DNA from: Areca catechu
Taxonomy: Eukaryota; Streptophyta; Magnoliopsida; Arecales; Arecaceae
DNA: 64,000 bases
NCBI GenBank assembly: GCA_021397845.1
Contig: CM038046.1
Location: 896,501 to 960,500, forward strand
Direction of reading: 5' to 3'
The notes beneath the pieces were generated by a model. It was not told the DNA's origin and searched no databases. It saw nothing but the letters and a program-made list of their open reading frames with translations. Each line of letters opens with the position of its first letter. The stretch's first letter is position 1. Positions 21,861-33,800 of this stretch are shown here, piece by piece. A program made the position numbers and the translations under genes.

Positions 21861-24800
21861 TCACTTCTTGATTAATCTCAACACATCCCCCACGAGGTGC
21901 AACGAACCGGTCACTAGGACCTAAAAGAAGCATGAGACATGTTATCATGATGGCATACATGATTGGTAAGTGACAAAAAGTAATACGGTCATCAGAACGT
22001 TGTTCAGTTTATGGATAAGTCTATGCCCGCAAAAATCTTCTTGCTTCCAGAAAACCCAGTCTGCATAGACTTTATTTTGTACATACATGGATTGCTACCC
22101 AAAACAGTACACATCATAAATTACAAGAGTGCAATACTACTCCAATCACGAGGGAAAAAGAGAAAAAGAAGATTTTCTTTTTTCTTAGATTGGGGAAAAC
22201 AATATGGCCTAGGCTCACATAATGCATATTGTCATAATTGTAGTGAAGTCATGGTGCACTGTCACTTGTGCCATTTTTTTTTTCATGAATAGACAAGATT
22301 ATACTGCAGGAACGATAATATGATACCAATTTACAATCTCGAGCAGAAACTTAATTTCATAGTTTGACATCAGATATGGACATCCTTAAGAATGATGCAT
22401 TTAAATATTAATAGTATATAACGGCCAATTAAGTAATTTCTAAACTAATCCAGCACAATATCATCTTTTACTCATACATAAAACAAGCTTGTACCTGGAA
22501 TCGAGTAGATCGGTTTTGCTGAACATTTTCCCTGAGCCACTTAAACGCTAAAGGGAGCGAAGGAAATATTGAACTGTGTTCATGGTCCCTTGTGCTACTT
22601 AGTCCTGCATCTTTTCAAAGTGATAATCTACAATGTTATTTTTAGCAACTGATAGTAAATAAAAGAAATTATCAAATGAAAATTATTATCAGACCAAAAA
22701 GAAAAGAGAAATGAAAAAAACATAGCATTCTTTATACAATTAAGAAGAAACAAGCAAAAGATGCCATAATACCTTTTTCACTGTGGGTAAGGCTTTCCCA
22801 CACTTTTTGAAGTGTCATCTGCCAGGACAAATCAACATGCTGAGGATCTGCGGGTGGCGATGAATGGGAACCAACCTTGTTAAATACCGACTGGTTTGGT
22901 ACAAAAAGAGCCTTGTGGAAGCAGACTCCTGGAATAATGATCAGCTTTATATTGGTTACACGGTCATGTCTAAATAAATGAAATTTCATATAGAAATGTA
23001 AGTGCACTAATCATTCCCGGAAAAAAGTGAGTATAGTAACATAATGAATAGCTCCAGCACTGTTGATTACCCCAGCCATTCCCTTAATATATGCCAGACC
23101 AGAAAGCACCGGTTCCCATACTCCTTGATTGCTCATAGAAGAATTCAGAGAAGAGACCTGTCTTGGACTACCAAAGACTAATCTGCACTCTGCTGAATTC
23201 CCAGAGAGCAGGACACAACATCATTCATAGAGTAGATCGTGCAGATCTGGTTGTAATTAATATGATGATTCTAGTTAATCGCAAAACAAAAGATCGATGT
23301 TTTATGCAAATGCATAACTTTGAAGCATATAAAATGATTTAGCTTTATAATCAAGGAAGAGAAATCCCTGTGATCATGCACAAATTCAGTTCATAAACAC
23401 AGCCATTCCCCTGTGGTAGTCATTTATGGCCCAGTGACAGCACAAGGAGCATTTATATATTTTATAGCAATAATAAAAGTGATAATTAAACTAAGATTAT
23501 CAGTAATTAATAAAAGTGAAATGTAATATAAACATATAATTACATACCAATATCTAGAATCGGGTAGAGTGTCGATGTCCATAAATACAGAGATCATTTA
23601 TATACTCTATAACAAGATCAGTATAAACCTCCATCCAGGCAATATGATACTCCTCTAAGATCATCCCAGGAGGTATGCATGATGGATCATAACTCATCGC
23701 AGATCCCTCGCTGATGTCCCGACTCTGAGAGTTATCAAGAGACTGATGATATGGCAATGCAGGGGCCCATCCAAATATACCAGCAGTAAAATCAGATTCA
23801 TAAGATGGTCCGGGCTGCATATAATAATAACCACTGGAAGATGACGTCTCAGATGCACCATATGGGACCATACGGATCAGAAGCTGCCGGTAGCTGCGGA
23901 TAAGAAGATCCTGAATATGATGATGATCCTAATACATCCATGGATCTTACACGCGCAAGAACTGCAACTGCATCGTGTCCAAAACGACCTCGTGAAGCCC
24001 ATCGCCTATATGAAATCGTATTACCACGAGGTCTACCAGATGATACTCCATGATTTTTATCCTGTGTGGCATGGCTAAACTGCGACTCCCCAATAAATCG
24101 AATATGAATAGATGACTGCGACACTTGTCATTCGGCCCTCCCTGATCACTAGATCCTCCACTATCTGAAGCACTATCATCACTCTCTCTAGTATCTGAAT
24201 CTGAATGGACTGAGTACTCCGATGGAGGTGCAACTGCCTTTCCTTTTCCTCTATCTCCGGACCGAATAAATGGCGGGGAGGGACGAAATGCTGTATTTGC
24301 TAGAGCCCAATGAGGAATATGGCTTGTTGCCCATTATCCAGCATCCACCCTAGCCTCGCTGGCTATAAAACTTGCTGGTCGAGGAGACGATCCTAGCTCA
24401 TCAAGCTCTGGCTCTTGCTGCTGACTCATGACCCATTCAATCATTAGATCTTTATCCTCATCAACATATGAACTTGCAATGGGATCGGGATATTTCAATT
24501 CTACTTCCTCCTGAATATAGTTTAGCCTCAACCTTAAATATAGTGTACATATACAAGATCGTTGAGGCGTTTTTGTTTCAGACAGTTCCTCTGCTTGGAG
24601 TGGATAAAGCCAAATGTAGACCAGTTGCATTCACATCCACTGGATGATATCGTCTGGGAGAAGATCTTAATTGCAAGAACCTTCAGATTTTTAGCAGATC
24701 CATCAAAATACATCCACCATTCAGCTTCAAAAGACATTACATCATTTAAAATTTTAGATTTGACAAAATAAAAAATTCAATCATAATATAATATTACACT

Positions 24801-27800
24801 TACTCCTTAGTAATACCTATCAGGATTCATCTTTGATTTATTTCTGATTGCTACAGTGGATCCAAATGAAACTGTGCCCTTCCTAAAAAATTTCGGCAGC
24901 CAGAAAAAAGTTTTGTTATCATGTGCTACTTGTTGAAATTAATGCTAATAAAAATCACTTAATAATTTCAACCTAACTTACTTCTTCTAGGCACATAGCA
25001 GCGATATCTAGATCGGGCTCCATCTTATATATAACATTGCATAAGGCAGACATAAGATTTTCATCCAAAGATTTTCATCCATGGCAATGTCCGGTATGGA
25101 GTACTGAAATCTCGGATTCAGATATTAAGCTACACATATTTTAAGAATTAATCAAGCGTATTTATGCAAATATAATTAAATTTAAATTTTTAGAGATTTC
25201 ATAAATTACTGCGTACCTGCTAGATGCAAATCCGAACTCATTTGATAACTCTATCGTCCATCAATGATCCGGATATACTCAGATGCATGTGATAGATCTG
25301 CCTCCTGGATCTTTTTCTTTACCCTTTACATCATGAAATACAAGAAGACCATCTGAGCATACCTCTCGAAATCCACGGCACGAAATATCTCATATAGAGG
25401 CTTGATAGTCTCTGCTATCCTCTCAGCCCACTGCCAGAATGTCTGTTTCGTCACTAAATTTTTCACATTACTTCCTTCAGTATTTATCCTGGCATATCTG
25501 CTCTGCTGTCATTCCTGACTGACAAACATCTAATACAGCTCTGCTTTCTTGCCAAGAAGACTATCAAGTGCAATGTAATTAGTAGCAAACCTTGTGACCC
25601 TTAGACTCAATATTTTTTCCCTGTAAAGCTTCTCATCAATGATAAGACCCATGTATGGTTATATATAAATCTGGTGATAGACTGCGCTAGCTCAATAATC
25701 TTCTGCACCCTACAGATTTGTTCAATATCCATCAACATGAGGTCTATACAATGTGCAGCACAATGGATTCAGAAAATATGCGATCGCCGCTGCATCAAGA
25801 TCTGCCCTGCGGTCCTATACTGTGATCCATTATATGTAATGACTTGCACGATATTAGCTCTACTACCTGATCAATCACCTCCTCCATCAATCTGAGGATA
25901 TAACTGGCATCATGCACCTGATCTGAAGCATCAACAGACTTCTGAAAAATGTCTTTCCGACGATGCTCCATCTAGTAGGACCAGTCCAACCATTACATAT
26001 CACTGTCAATCCATACACGGGCTACTTGCTCTGATATGAGAATATACATCCTTCTAGCTCCTTATTGCTGTCCAGAAGCTGACCATAGATATCCCTCGAT
26101 TCTGCAAGATCTACACTTGTATCAGCAACCTGTATAGATGAAATAGCAGAGCAATAATATGAATTGTCTGCTGCATGCGCTGGGATATGACTGAAATGAA
26201 ACCAGGAGGAGATGGCCCATCACATATCATTCTTCTTATCCTTTTTCAGCATTATGTCAATCAGGGTTCACTGAACCGTGCCGAACCGGCCGGTTCGGGG
26301 CATGCCGAACCGGCTAATTCGGGGCATGCCGAACCGGATCGGCGGCCGGCCGGCACGGTTCGGCTGTAAAAAATGGCACGGCTGCCGAAAAAAAAAAAAA
26401 ACCGGGTCCGTACCGGGCCCGAACCGGCCGGTTCGGCTCGATACGGGTATGGGAGAGGGTTGGGGGGGTTGTTTGTTTTTTTGTGTCACATGGCTACAGT
26501 ATAGCCATGTGATTTCCAAAGGGGGGGCGTTGCTGCCTTTCCTTAATTAAGGAAAGGTGACACAGAGAGCTTAAGAGCTCTCTGTATGTTCTCTGCAGCG
26601 ACGCACGAAGGAAGGAAAACCAAGAAAAAAAAATATGCCTCGCCGATTTCAACCCAATTCAATCTGCAAAAATCGAAGGGATAGGTAGAATCAAGATCCG
26701 TATACCCTTCTTTTTCCGTATTTTCGTCTTTCGTAGGGTTAAATTTTATTAAAATCCGTGCAAATTAGAAAATTAAGAAGAAATGCTGTCAAAATTTATT
26801 TGTTGGCAATGATTTTAGAGTATGTGATAGATCTAGGATAGATCTACACAATGATACTAAAATATTAATTTTTTGTTAAGTATATAATTTTTTAAATTAA
26901 AAATTAATTTCGGATTAAAAAATTAATAAAAAAATAATTAGAAAAAAAGTGTAATTATAAATTATTAATCTAGGACTTGTAAGCTACTCTCACTATAAAT
27001 TTCATGTCGATTTATTCAAGTTTTGTGCATCTCATGAATAGTGCACGTAGGTCTTAAATTAAAAAAAAAGTAACTTTTAATGTATTTCTAGGCTCTTAAA
27101 AAAATATATGTAGCATGTATGATGGAATTCTACATAAATCTAAAATTTAAAATTTTTTTTATTTTTTTTTATTTTTTTAATTTTTTTAATTAAAAAATAA
27201 AAAAAATTAAATTAAATTTTAAAAATTAGGTTAATTAACTGTTAATTAATAAACATTATTATTGACCTTATATGTAATTTAAATATTCAGGTATGGATCC
27301 ATCAAGGAGGAAGAATGATCCGGAGCGGGATATTGGCTGGTCACATGGAGAGATGCTCTCGGGTCGGCATCAATGGAGGTGTAAATGGTGCAATACCGAA
27401 TTCAAAGGTGGGGGGTAACAAGGTTGAAGCAGCACTTGGCTGGTGGCTATCCTGATGTATCTGCATGCCGACAGTATCAACGGGAGGTCCGTCAGTTGAT
27501 GAAGAAACACTTTGCTGATTTTAAAGCTGAGAAGGAAAGAACAGCAAAGAAGAAGAAGGAGATGGACCGCAGAGCTGCAGAACCACCTTCTTATCACTCC
27601 AGGGAGTCAGAGGAAGCATCTATTCCTTCTGATGAGGGGCACAGATGGAGGCTGCTATTCAGGCGAGCTTGTAGTATGAGCAGAGATAGCAGGAGGAGGC
27701 AGCCAGGCATAGACAGCGATTCAGGCCATCAGCTTTTGAGTCATGATCCGTATCCGCTTCTGCTAGTGCTCCAGGAGAGTCTGAGACAGTTTAAGAGGAC

Positions 27801-30800
27801 CTCCTCAGTCAGAGAGCCCGTCAGGAGAGGCACCGGCCGTATTGCACCATGTTGGGAGCATTTGGCAGTAGGAGGAAGTTTTCTGGGCCCAGGGATATTC
27901 CAGAAGGAGCCACTATCCATGATGTCGATCCACATGCATTTTCCGGTAGAGATTCAAAGCAACAGAGAATTGACACAATGCTAAAGAAGGATGAGAAGGA
28001 TATATAGCAGGCCATCTCCTCCTGGTTTCATTTCAGACATATCCCAGCCCATGCAGCAGACAATCCATATTATCGATCTGCTATTTCATCTATACATGCT
28101 GCTGATGCAGGTGTAGATCCTCCAGCATCGAGGGATATCTATGGTCATCTTCTGGACAGCAATAAGGAGGAGCTAGAAGGATGGATATCCTCATATCAAA
28201 GCAAGTGGCCTGTGTATGGATTGACGGTGATGTGGGATGGTTGGACTGGTCCTACTAGACGGAGCATCATCAATTTCTTGACTTATTGTGATGGGAAGAC
28301 TTTTTTTCAGAAGTCTATTGATGCTTCAGATCAGGTGCACGACGCCAGTTATATCCTCAGATTGATGGAGGAGGTGATTGATCAGGTGGGAGAGCGTAAT
28401 GTCGTGCAGGTCATCACTAATAATGGACCACAGTACAGGGCTGCAGGGCAGATCTTGATGGAACAGCGGCCGCATATTTTTTAGACCCCTTGTGCTGCAC
28501 ATTGTATAGACCTCATGTTGATGAATATTAGTAAAATTCGCAGGGTGCCGAAGATTGTTGAGCTAGCATGGTCTATCACTAGATTTATATATAACCATAC
28601 ATGGGTCTTATCATTGATGAGGAGCTTTACAGGATGGAAAATATTGAGACCGGGGGTCACACGATTTGCAATTAATTATATTGCACTTGATAGTCTTCTT
28701 CAGAAGAAAGCAGAGCTGCGTCAAATGTTTGTCAGTCAGGAGTGGCAGGACAGCAAATTTGCCAGGACAAATACTGAGAGAAGCAATGTGGAGAATTTGG
28801 TGACGAGACAGACATTCTGGCAGCGGGCTAAGAGGGTAGTGGAGGCTATCAAGCCTCTATATGAGGTACATCGTGCCGTGGACTCTAAGAGGTATGCTCA
28901 AATGGGCTTCTTATATTTCATGATGCAAAGGGCAAAGGAAAAGATCCAGGAGGCAAATCCATCACATGCACATGAGTATATCCGGATCATTGATGGACGG
29001 TGGAGTTATCAAATGAGTTCGGATTTGCATCTAGCAGGTACATAGTATTTTATGAAATCCCTAAAAATTAAGTTTCAATTAGATTCATACAAGTACACTT
29101 GACTGATTCTAAAAATATATGTGCAGCTTACTATCTAAATCCGAGATTTCAGTACTCCGTACCGGACATTGCCATGGATGAGGATCTTATGTCTGCCCTG
29201 CGCAATGTTATATATAAGATGGAGCCCGATCCAGATATCGCTGCTATGTGCCTTGAAGAAGTAAGTTAGGTTGAAATTATTGAATGATTTTTAATAGCAT
29301 TAATTTCAACAAGCTAACAAATTTTTTTCTGACAGACGAAATTTTTTAGGGAGGGCACAGATTCGTTTGGATCCACTGTAGCGGTCAGAAGTAAATCAAA
29401 GATGAATCCTGGTAGGTACTACTAAGGAGTAAGTCTAATTGAATATCAGTATCAAATTTTTTATTTTGCCAAATCTAAAATTCTAAATGATGTAATATCT
29501 TTTGCAGCTGAATGGTGGGTGCATTTTGGTGGATCAGCTAAAAATTTGAAGATTCTTGCAGTGAAGATCCTCTCCCAGACGGTGTCCTCCGGTGGATGTG
29601 AGCGCAATTGGTCTACATTTGGTTTTATCCACTCCAAACAGAGGAACCGTCTGAAACAGAAACGCCTCAACGATCTTGTGTATATACATTATAATTTAAG
29701 GTTGAGGCTGAAATGTATTCAGGAAGAAGTAGAATTGAAATATCATAATCCCACTACAAGTTCATATATTGATGAGGATGAAGATCCGATTGGGTGGGTC
29801 ATGGGTCAGCAGCAGCAGCAGCCAGAGCTTGATGAGCCAGGATCGCCTCCTCGACCAGCCAGTTTTGTAGTTAGTGAGGCTGGGGTGGATGCTGGACAGT
29901 GGGCAACAAGTCATATTCCTCACAGGACTCAGCACATCGTCCGTCCCCACCATCTATTAGACCTGGAGACAGAGGAAAAGGAAAGGCAGTTGCACCTCCA
30001 TCGGAGCACTCAGTCCACTCAGGTTCAGATATCAGAGATAGTGATGATAGTGCTTCAGATAGTGGAGGATCTAGTGATCAGAGAGGGGCAAGAGGACAGG
30101 AGTCACAGCCTCCTAGTCCTATTGGATTCACTGGGGAGTCGCGGTTTTACCATGCCACGCAGGATACAAATCATGGAGCACCATTTGATAGATCTCGTGG
30201 TGATACGATTCCATATAGGCGACGGGCTCCGCGTGGTCATTCGGGACACGATACAGCTGCAGATCTTGCACGTGGAGTAGGATCCTTGGATGTATCTGGA
30301 TCATCCTCATATTCAAGATCCTCTTATCCGCAGCTACCAGCAGCTTATGGTCCATATGATCCATATGGTGCATCCGAGATGTCAGCATTCAGTGGTTATT
30401 ATCCCGGAGCATCTTATGCATCTGATTTCGTTGCTGGTATATTTGGATTCCCCCTGCACCTGCACTGTCATATCGTCAGTCTCTGGACAGCTCTCAGAGT
30501 CGGGACATCAGAGAGGGATCTGCAATTAGTTATGACCCGTCACACATACCTCCTGGGATGAGCTTAGAGGAGTATCATGCTGCCTGGCAGGAGGGACATG
30601 CCGACTTTCCAAAGGAGTACATACATGATTCTTATATTTATGGACATCGTCACTCTACCCGATTCTAGACATTGGTATGTAATTATATGTTTATGACACA
30701 TTTTACTTTCATTAATTGCTGATAATCTTAGTTTAATTATCAATTTTTTTTTATTTCAATTGAAAATAGTCCTAAATATTAGTATTTAGTCCTAAACCCT

Positions 30801-33800
30801 AAAACGGTACGCCATCCTAAACCCTAAATCCTAAACCGGCCTAAACCCTAAATCCTAAATCGGCCTAAATCCTTAGAAAATAAACCCTAAACCCTAAACC
30901 CTAAACCCTAAATCCTTAAAAATTAAAATAAATACCTTAAACTTTAAAAAAAACAAAAAAAAAAATTTTGGGCGTACCGGTTTGGACCGGTACGCCCCGC
31001 AGTACCGTGTCGGCACGGTATGGTTCGGTACCGAACTGGTAGCGGCCGGCCACCGGTACGGCACCCGGTACCGGTACCGGAAACCCTGATGTCAATCCTC
31101 TGTTGCTTGGAATCTCTACTGGAAAAGGCATGTGGATCGACATCATGGATAGTGGCTCCCTCTAGAATGTTCTTGGAAGACTTTCTTTTATTGCCAAATG
31201 CTCCCAACATGGATGCAATACGGCCAGTACCTCTCCTGACGGGCTCTCTGACTGATGAGGTCCTCCTAAATTATGTCTCAGACTCTCCTGCAATACTAGC
31301 AGAATCGGATCCCAATCCCGACTCAAAAGCTAATGACCCAAATCGCTGTCTATGCCTGGCTGTCTCCTCCAACTGTCTCTGCTCATACAAGCTCGCCTGA
31401 ATAGCAGCTTTCATCTATGCCTCCTCATCAGAAGAAATAGATGTTCCCTCTAACTCCCTGGAGTAATAAGCTGGTTCGCGGCTCTGCGCTCCACCTCTGC
31501 CTTCTTCTTTGCTGCTTTTTTCTTTATAGCTTTAAAATCAGCAAAGTGTTTCTTCATCAACTGATGGACCTCCTGTGGACACTATCGGCATGCATATATA
31601 TCAGGATAGCCACCAGCCAAGTACTACTTCAACCTTGTTACCCCCATCTTTGAATTCAATATTACACCATTTACACCTCCAGTAATTCCGATCCGAGAGC
31701 ATCTCTCCATGCAACCAGCCAATATCATGCTCCGGATCCTTCTTCCTCCTTGATGGATCCATACATGAATATTTAAATTACATATAAGGTCAATAATAAT
31801 GTTTATTAATTAATACTTTATTAAACTAATTTTTTAAATTTAAATTATTTTTTTAATTTTTTAATTTAAAAAATTCAAAAATAAAATAAAAAATAAAAAA
31901 TTGATCTTAGATTCATGTAGGATTCTATCATACATGCTACATATATTTTTTTAAGATCCTAGAAATGCATTAAAAGTCAAATTTTCTTCAATTTAAAACC
32001 TAAAGCACTATTCATAAGATGCATCAAAACCTAAATAATAACATAAAATTTATAGTAAGAATAGCTTACGAGCCCTAGATTAATAATTTATAATTATAAT
32101 TTTTTACTAATTATTTTTTAAAATTAAATTTTTAATCCAAAATTAATTGTTAATTTAAAAAATTATATACTTAACAAAAAATCAAGATCATAGTATCATT
32201 GTGTAGATATATCCTAGATCTACCACGTACTCTAAAATCATAGCCAACAAAAAAAATTTGATAGCATTTCCCCTTAATTTTCTATTTTGCACGGATTTTA
32301 ACAAAAAAAAGAGGGGAGAGAGAAATAAGGGAAAGGAAAGCTATATGTAGCTTGATTTCACCTTCCTCTTCAATTTCTAGACGTTCGATTGCATTGAAAT
32401 GGAGAGATTTTTTTCTTTTTAGGCCGTCGTCGTTTGAAAAGGAACGAACACAAAGCTCCTGAGAGCTCTCTATTGTTTAAAACTCAAAAGCCAACATAGT
32501 TGGCTTCACATATTCCCCCCAACCCCACTCACATGGCTACAGTAGCCATGTGAGGAAAGAAAAAAAAAAGAAAAGGCCCGAACCGGTTTGAACCGGGCCG
32601 AACCGATCCCGAACTGGCCGAACCGAGCGGTTCAGCCTTGTTTCGTCCGGTTCAAGACCGGTTCTTCGGGCCGGTACAAGTTTTTTTTTTATTTTTAAGA
32701 TCAGGAACCGTTTTATATAGCCGAACCGTGCCGGCCGGCCACCGGTCTGATTCAGTATGCTCTGAACCAGCCGATTCAGCACGGTTCGGCGAATCCTGAA
32801 AACAATACCTACAGGAAACATAATGAGAAGATGTTGGAGTCGTGGGACTGGTAAAACAAAAATACAATAACTGAGGATAAATGCATGTAAAAGGACATAT
32901 TTAAAAAGAAATAAAGAGCACATGTAACTCGATTGCAAGTTTTCCAAAATTTAAACAAATTATGTTAGGAGAGGAAAGGGCTGGCAAAGAGATGCAGGAG
33001 GCAGTGGGATGGGTGTATATTATTGGCCATGAAATTTGACCATTTTCTGCACGAAACCACTGTATCAAATGCAAAGCTTTTATGAGCTGAGTTGATCCTG
33101 TAAAAACATTAAAAGATTTTTCCCTTTGAAACTTACCATACTGGGCACAAGTATGTACGAGACGTGGAAGCAATAACTGAGGATCTCTCACTGACATGCA
33201 ATTGAACAGAAGTATCTGCAAAATGTTATTTTTTAATGAACACTAATAAGACCTCATAATCAGAAATAATGGAACATAAAGAGCACACCAGGAAATCAGT
33301 AAACATGGAAAGAAATAAATATTTTTCCCATTTAGGTAATAACTGAAACGAAACCAGACTTTACCTGTCTAGCATTGTGACCGGCAAAATGTTGTCCCCC
33401 CTGGGTATCTGATTGTTGAGTTTCTTCTCTGATAACATGTGAGAACCATCTTGCACACACCTCCAAACTTTCAGGGCTATGTGCACCATCCAAATAGAAA
33501 ACCAGGTTCTCAAGGCTTGAGTTCTGCTCGTGCAACCTTAAATGTGAATCAGGGACAATTTGTGCTCGTCCTTGCAAACTGGCTTTTGCGAGGCCTCTGA
33601 CAAACTGGTCAGGCAGAAAGGCCTGTTTTCATGCAGAACATTAACTTATCCTGTATATGAACCAAAACAGCAAAAGAAAAAAAAAACACCAACCAATCGA
33701 TGAATCAAACTTACAGTATCTTCGAAATTAATGCCTCCTGCATTTCCAGTTTCTTTAAGCCAAGCTCTAGACAAGGAAATTGCAAGCCCTGCATTTATGT

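Larger units (their letters stand above)
26262..31088 (+). mobile_element. Young hAT transposon, complete, plus strand
   Basis: 4827 bp with short inverted ends: cagggttc on the left, and gaaaccctg, the complement of cagggtttc, on the right. A perfect 8-bp duplication (atgtcaat) flanks it. The left subterminal region (26262-26450) is a cluster of ccgaaccgg/ccggttcgg palindromes. The right one (30960-31088) has ggtaccg/cggtacc palindromes, and both are probable transposase-binding arrays. Between the transposase and the right end lies a block of telomere-like repeats. It inserted into the coding sequence of an older copy of its own family, in inverse orientation. Confidence 0.93.
23554..31762 (-). 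pseudogene. hAT transposase (DUF659-like, BED finger), old copy
   Basis: Start at 31762 (MDPSRRKKDPEHDIGW), zinc-finger half WRCKWCN, stop at 23554 after YGHRHSTRF. It is interrupted at RDSKQQRID/IML by the 4.8-kb young element (26262-31096). It also has an in-frame stop shortly after the insertion (KKND M stop WAISSW), a stop in the HIF/CAAHCID region, and many small indels. The C-terminal dimerisation domain is recognisable on the minus strand near 24740-24530, including CECNWSTFGFIHSKQRN. Confidence 0.82.
23465..32798 (-). mobile_element. Old hAT transposon, minus strand, split by a younger copy
   Basis: The right terminus reads (minus strand) CAGGATTCGCCGAACCG at about 32798, similar to the terminus CAGGGTTC of the younger copy. 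BED-finger coding sequence (31762-31097) and transposase (26261-23554) follow on the same strand, separated only by the inserted copy. Homology with the young element ends near 23465 without a visible left terminal repeat, so the 3' end has been lost. The bases aaaacaat just outside the right end could be one half of a target duplication. I found no partner. Confidence 0.85.
22929..33136 (-). other. FPGS intron 13, 10.2 kb, TE-filled
   Basis: The donor is CAGTATG|GTAAGT at 33136 and the acceptor TTATTCCAG|GAG at 22929. The codon split across the gap restores Gly in AQYGVCFHKALF, which matches plant FPGS. Outside the transposons only about 0.5 kb at the left (22929-23465) and 0.34 kb at the right (32799-33136) are original intron. 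Confidence 0.88.

Noticed and set aside
21861..23007. Separate small gene coding the FPGS C-terminal part
   Set aside because: The exon at 22928 lacks a start codon and begins in phase 2 after a splice acceptor; its protein continues the FPGS family sequence from exon 13 exactly.
30770..30920. Chromosome end or interstitial telomere from a fusion
   Set aside because: It lies wholly inside a 4.8-kb hAT element with intact ends and target duplication; units are short and degenerate.
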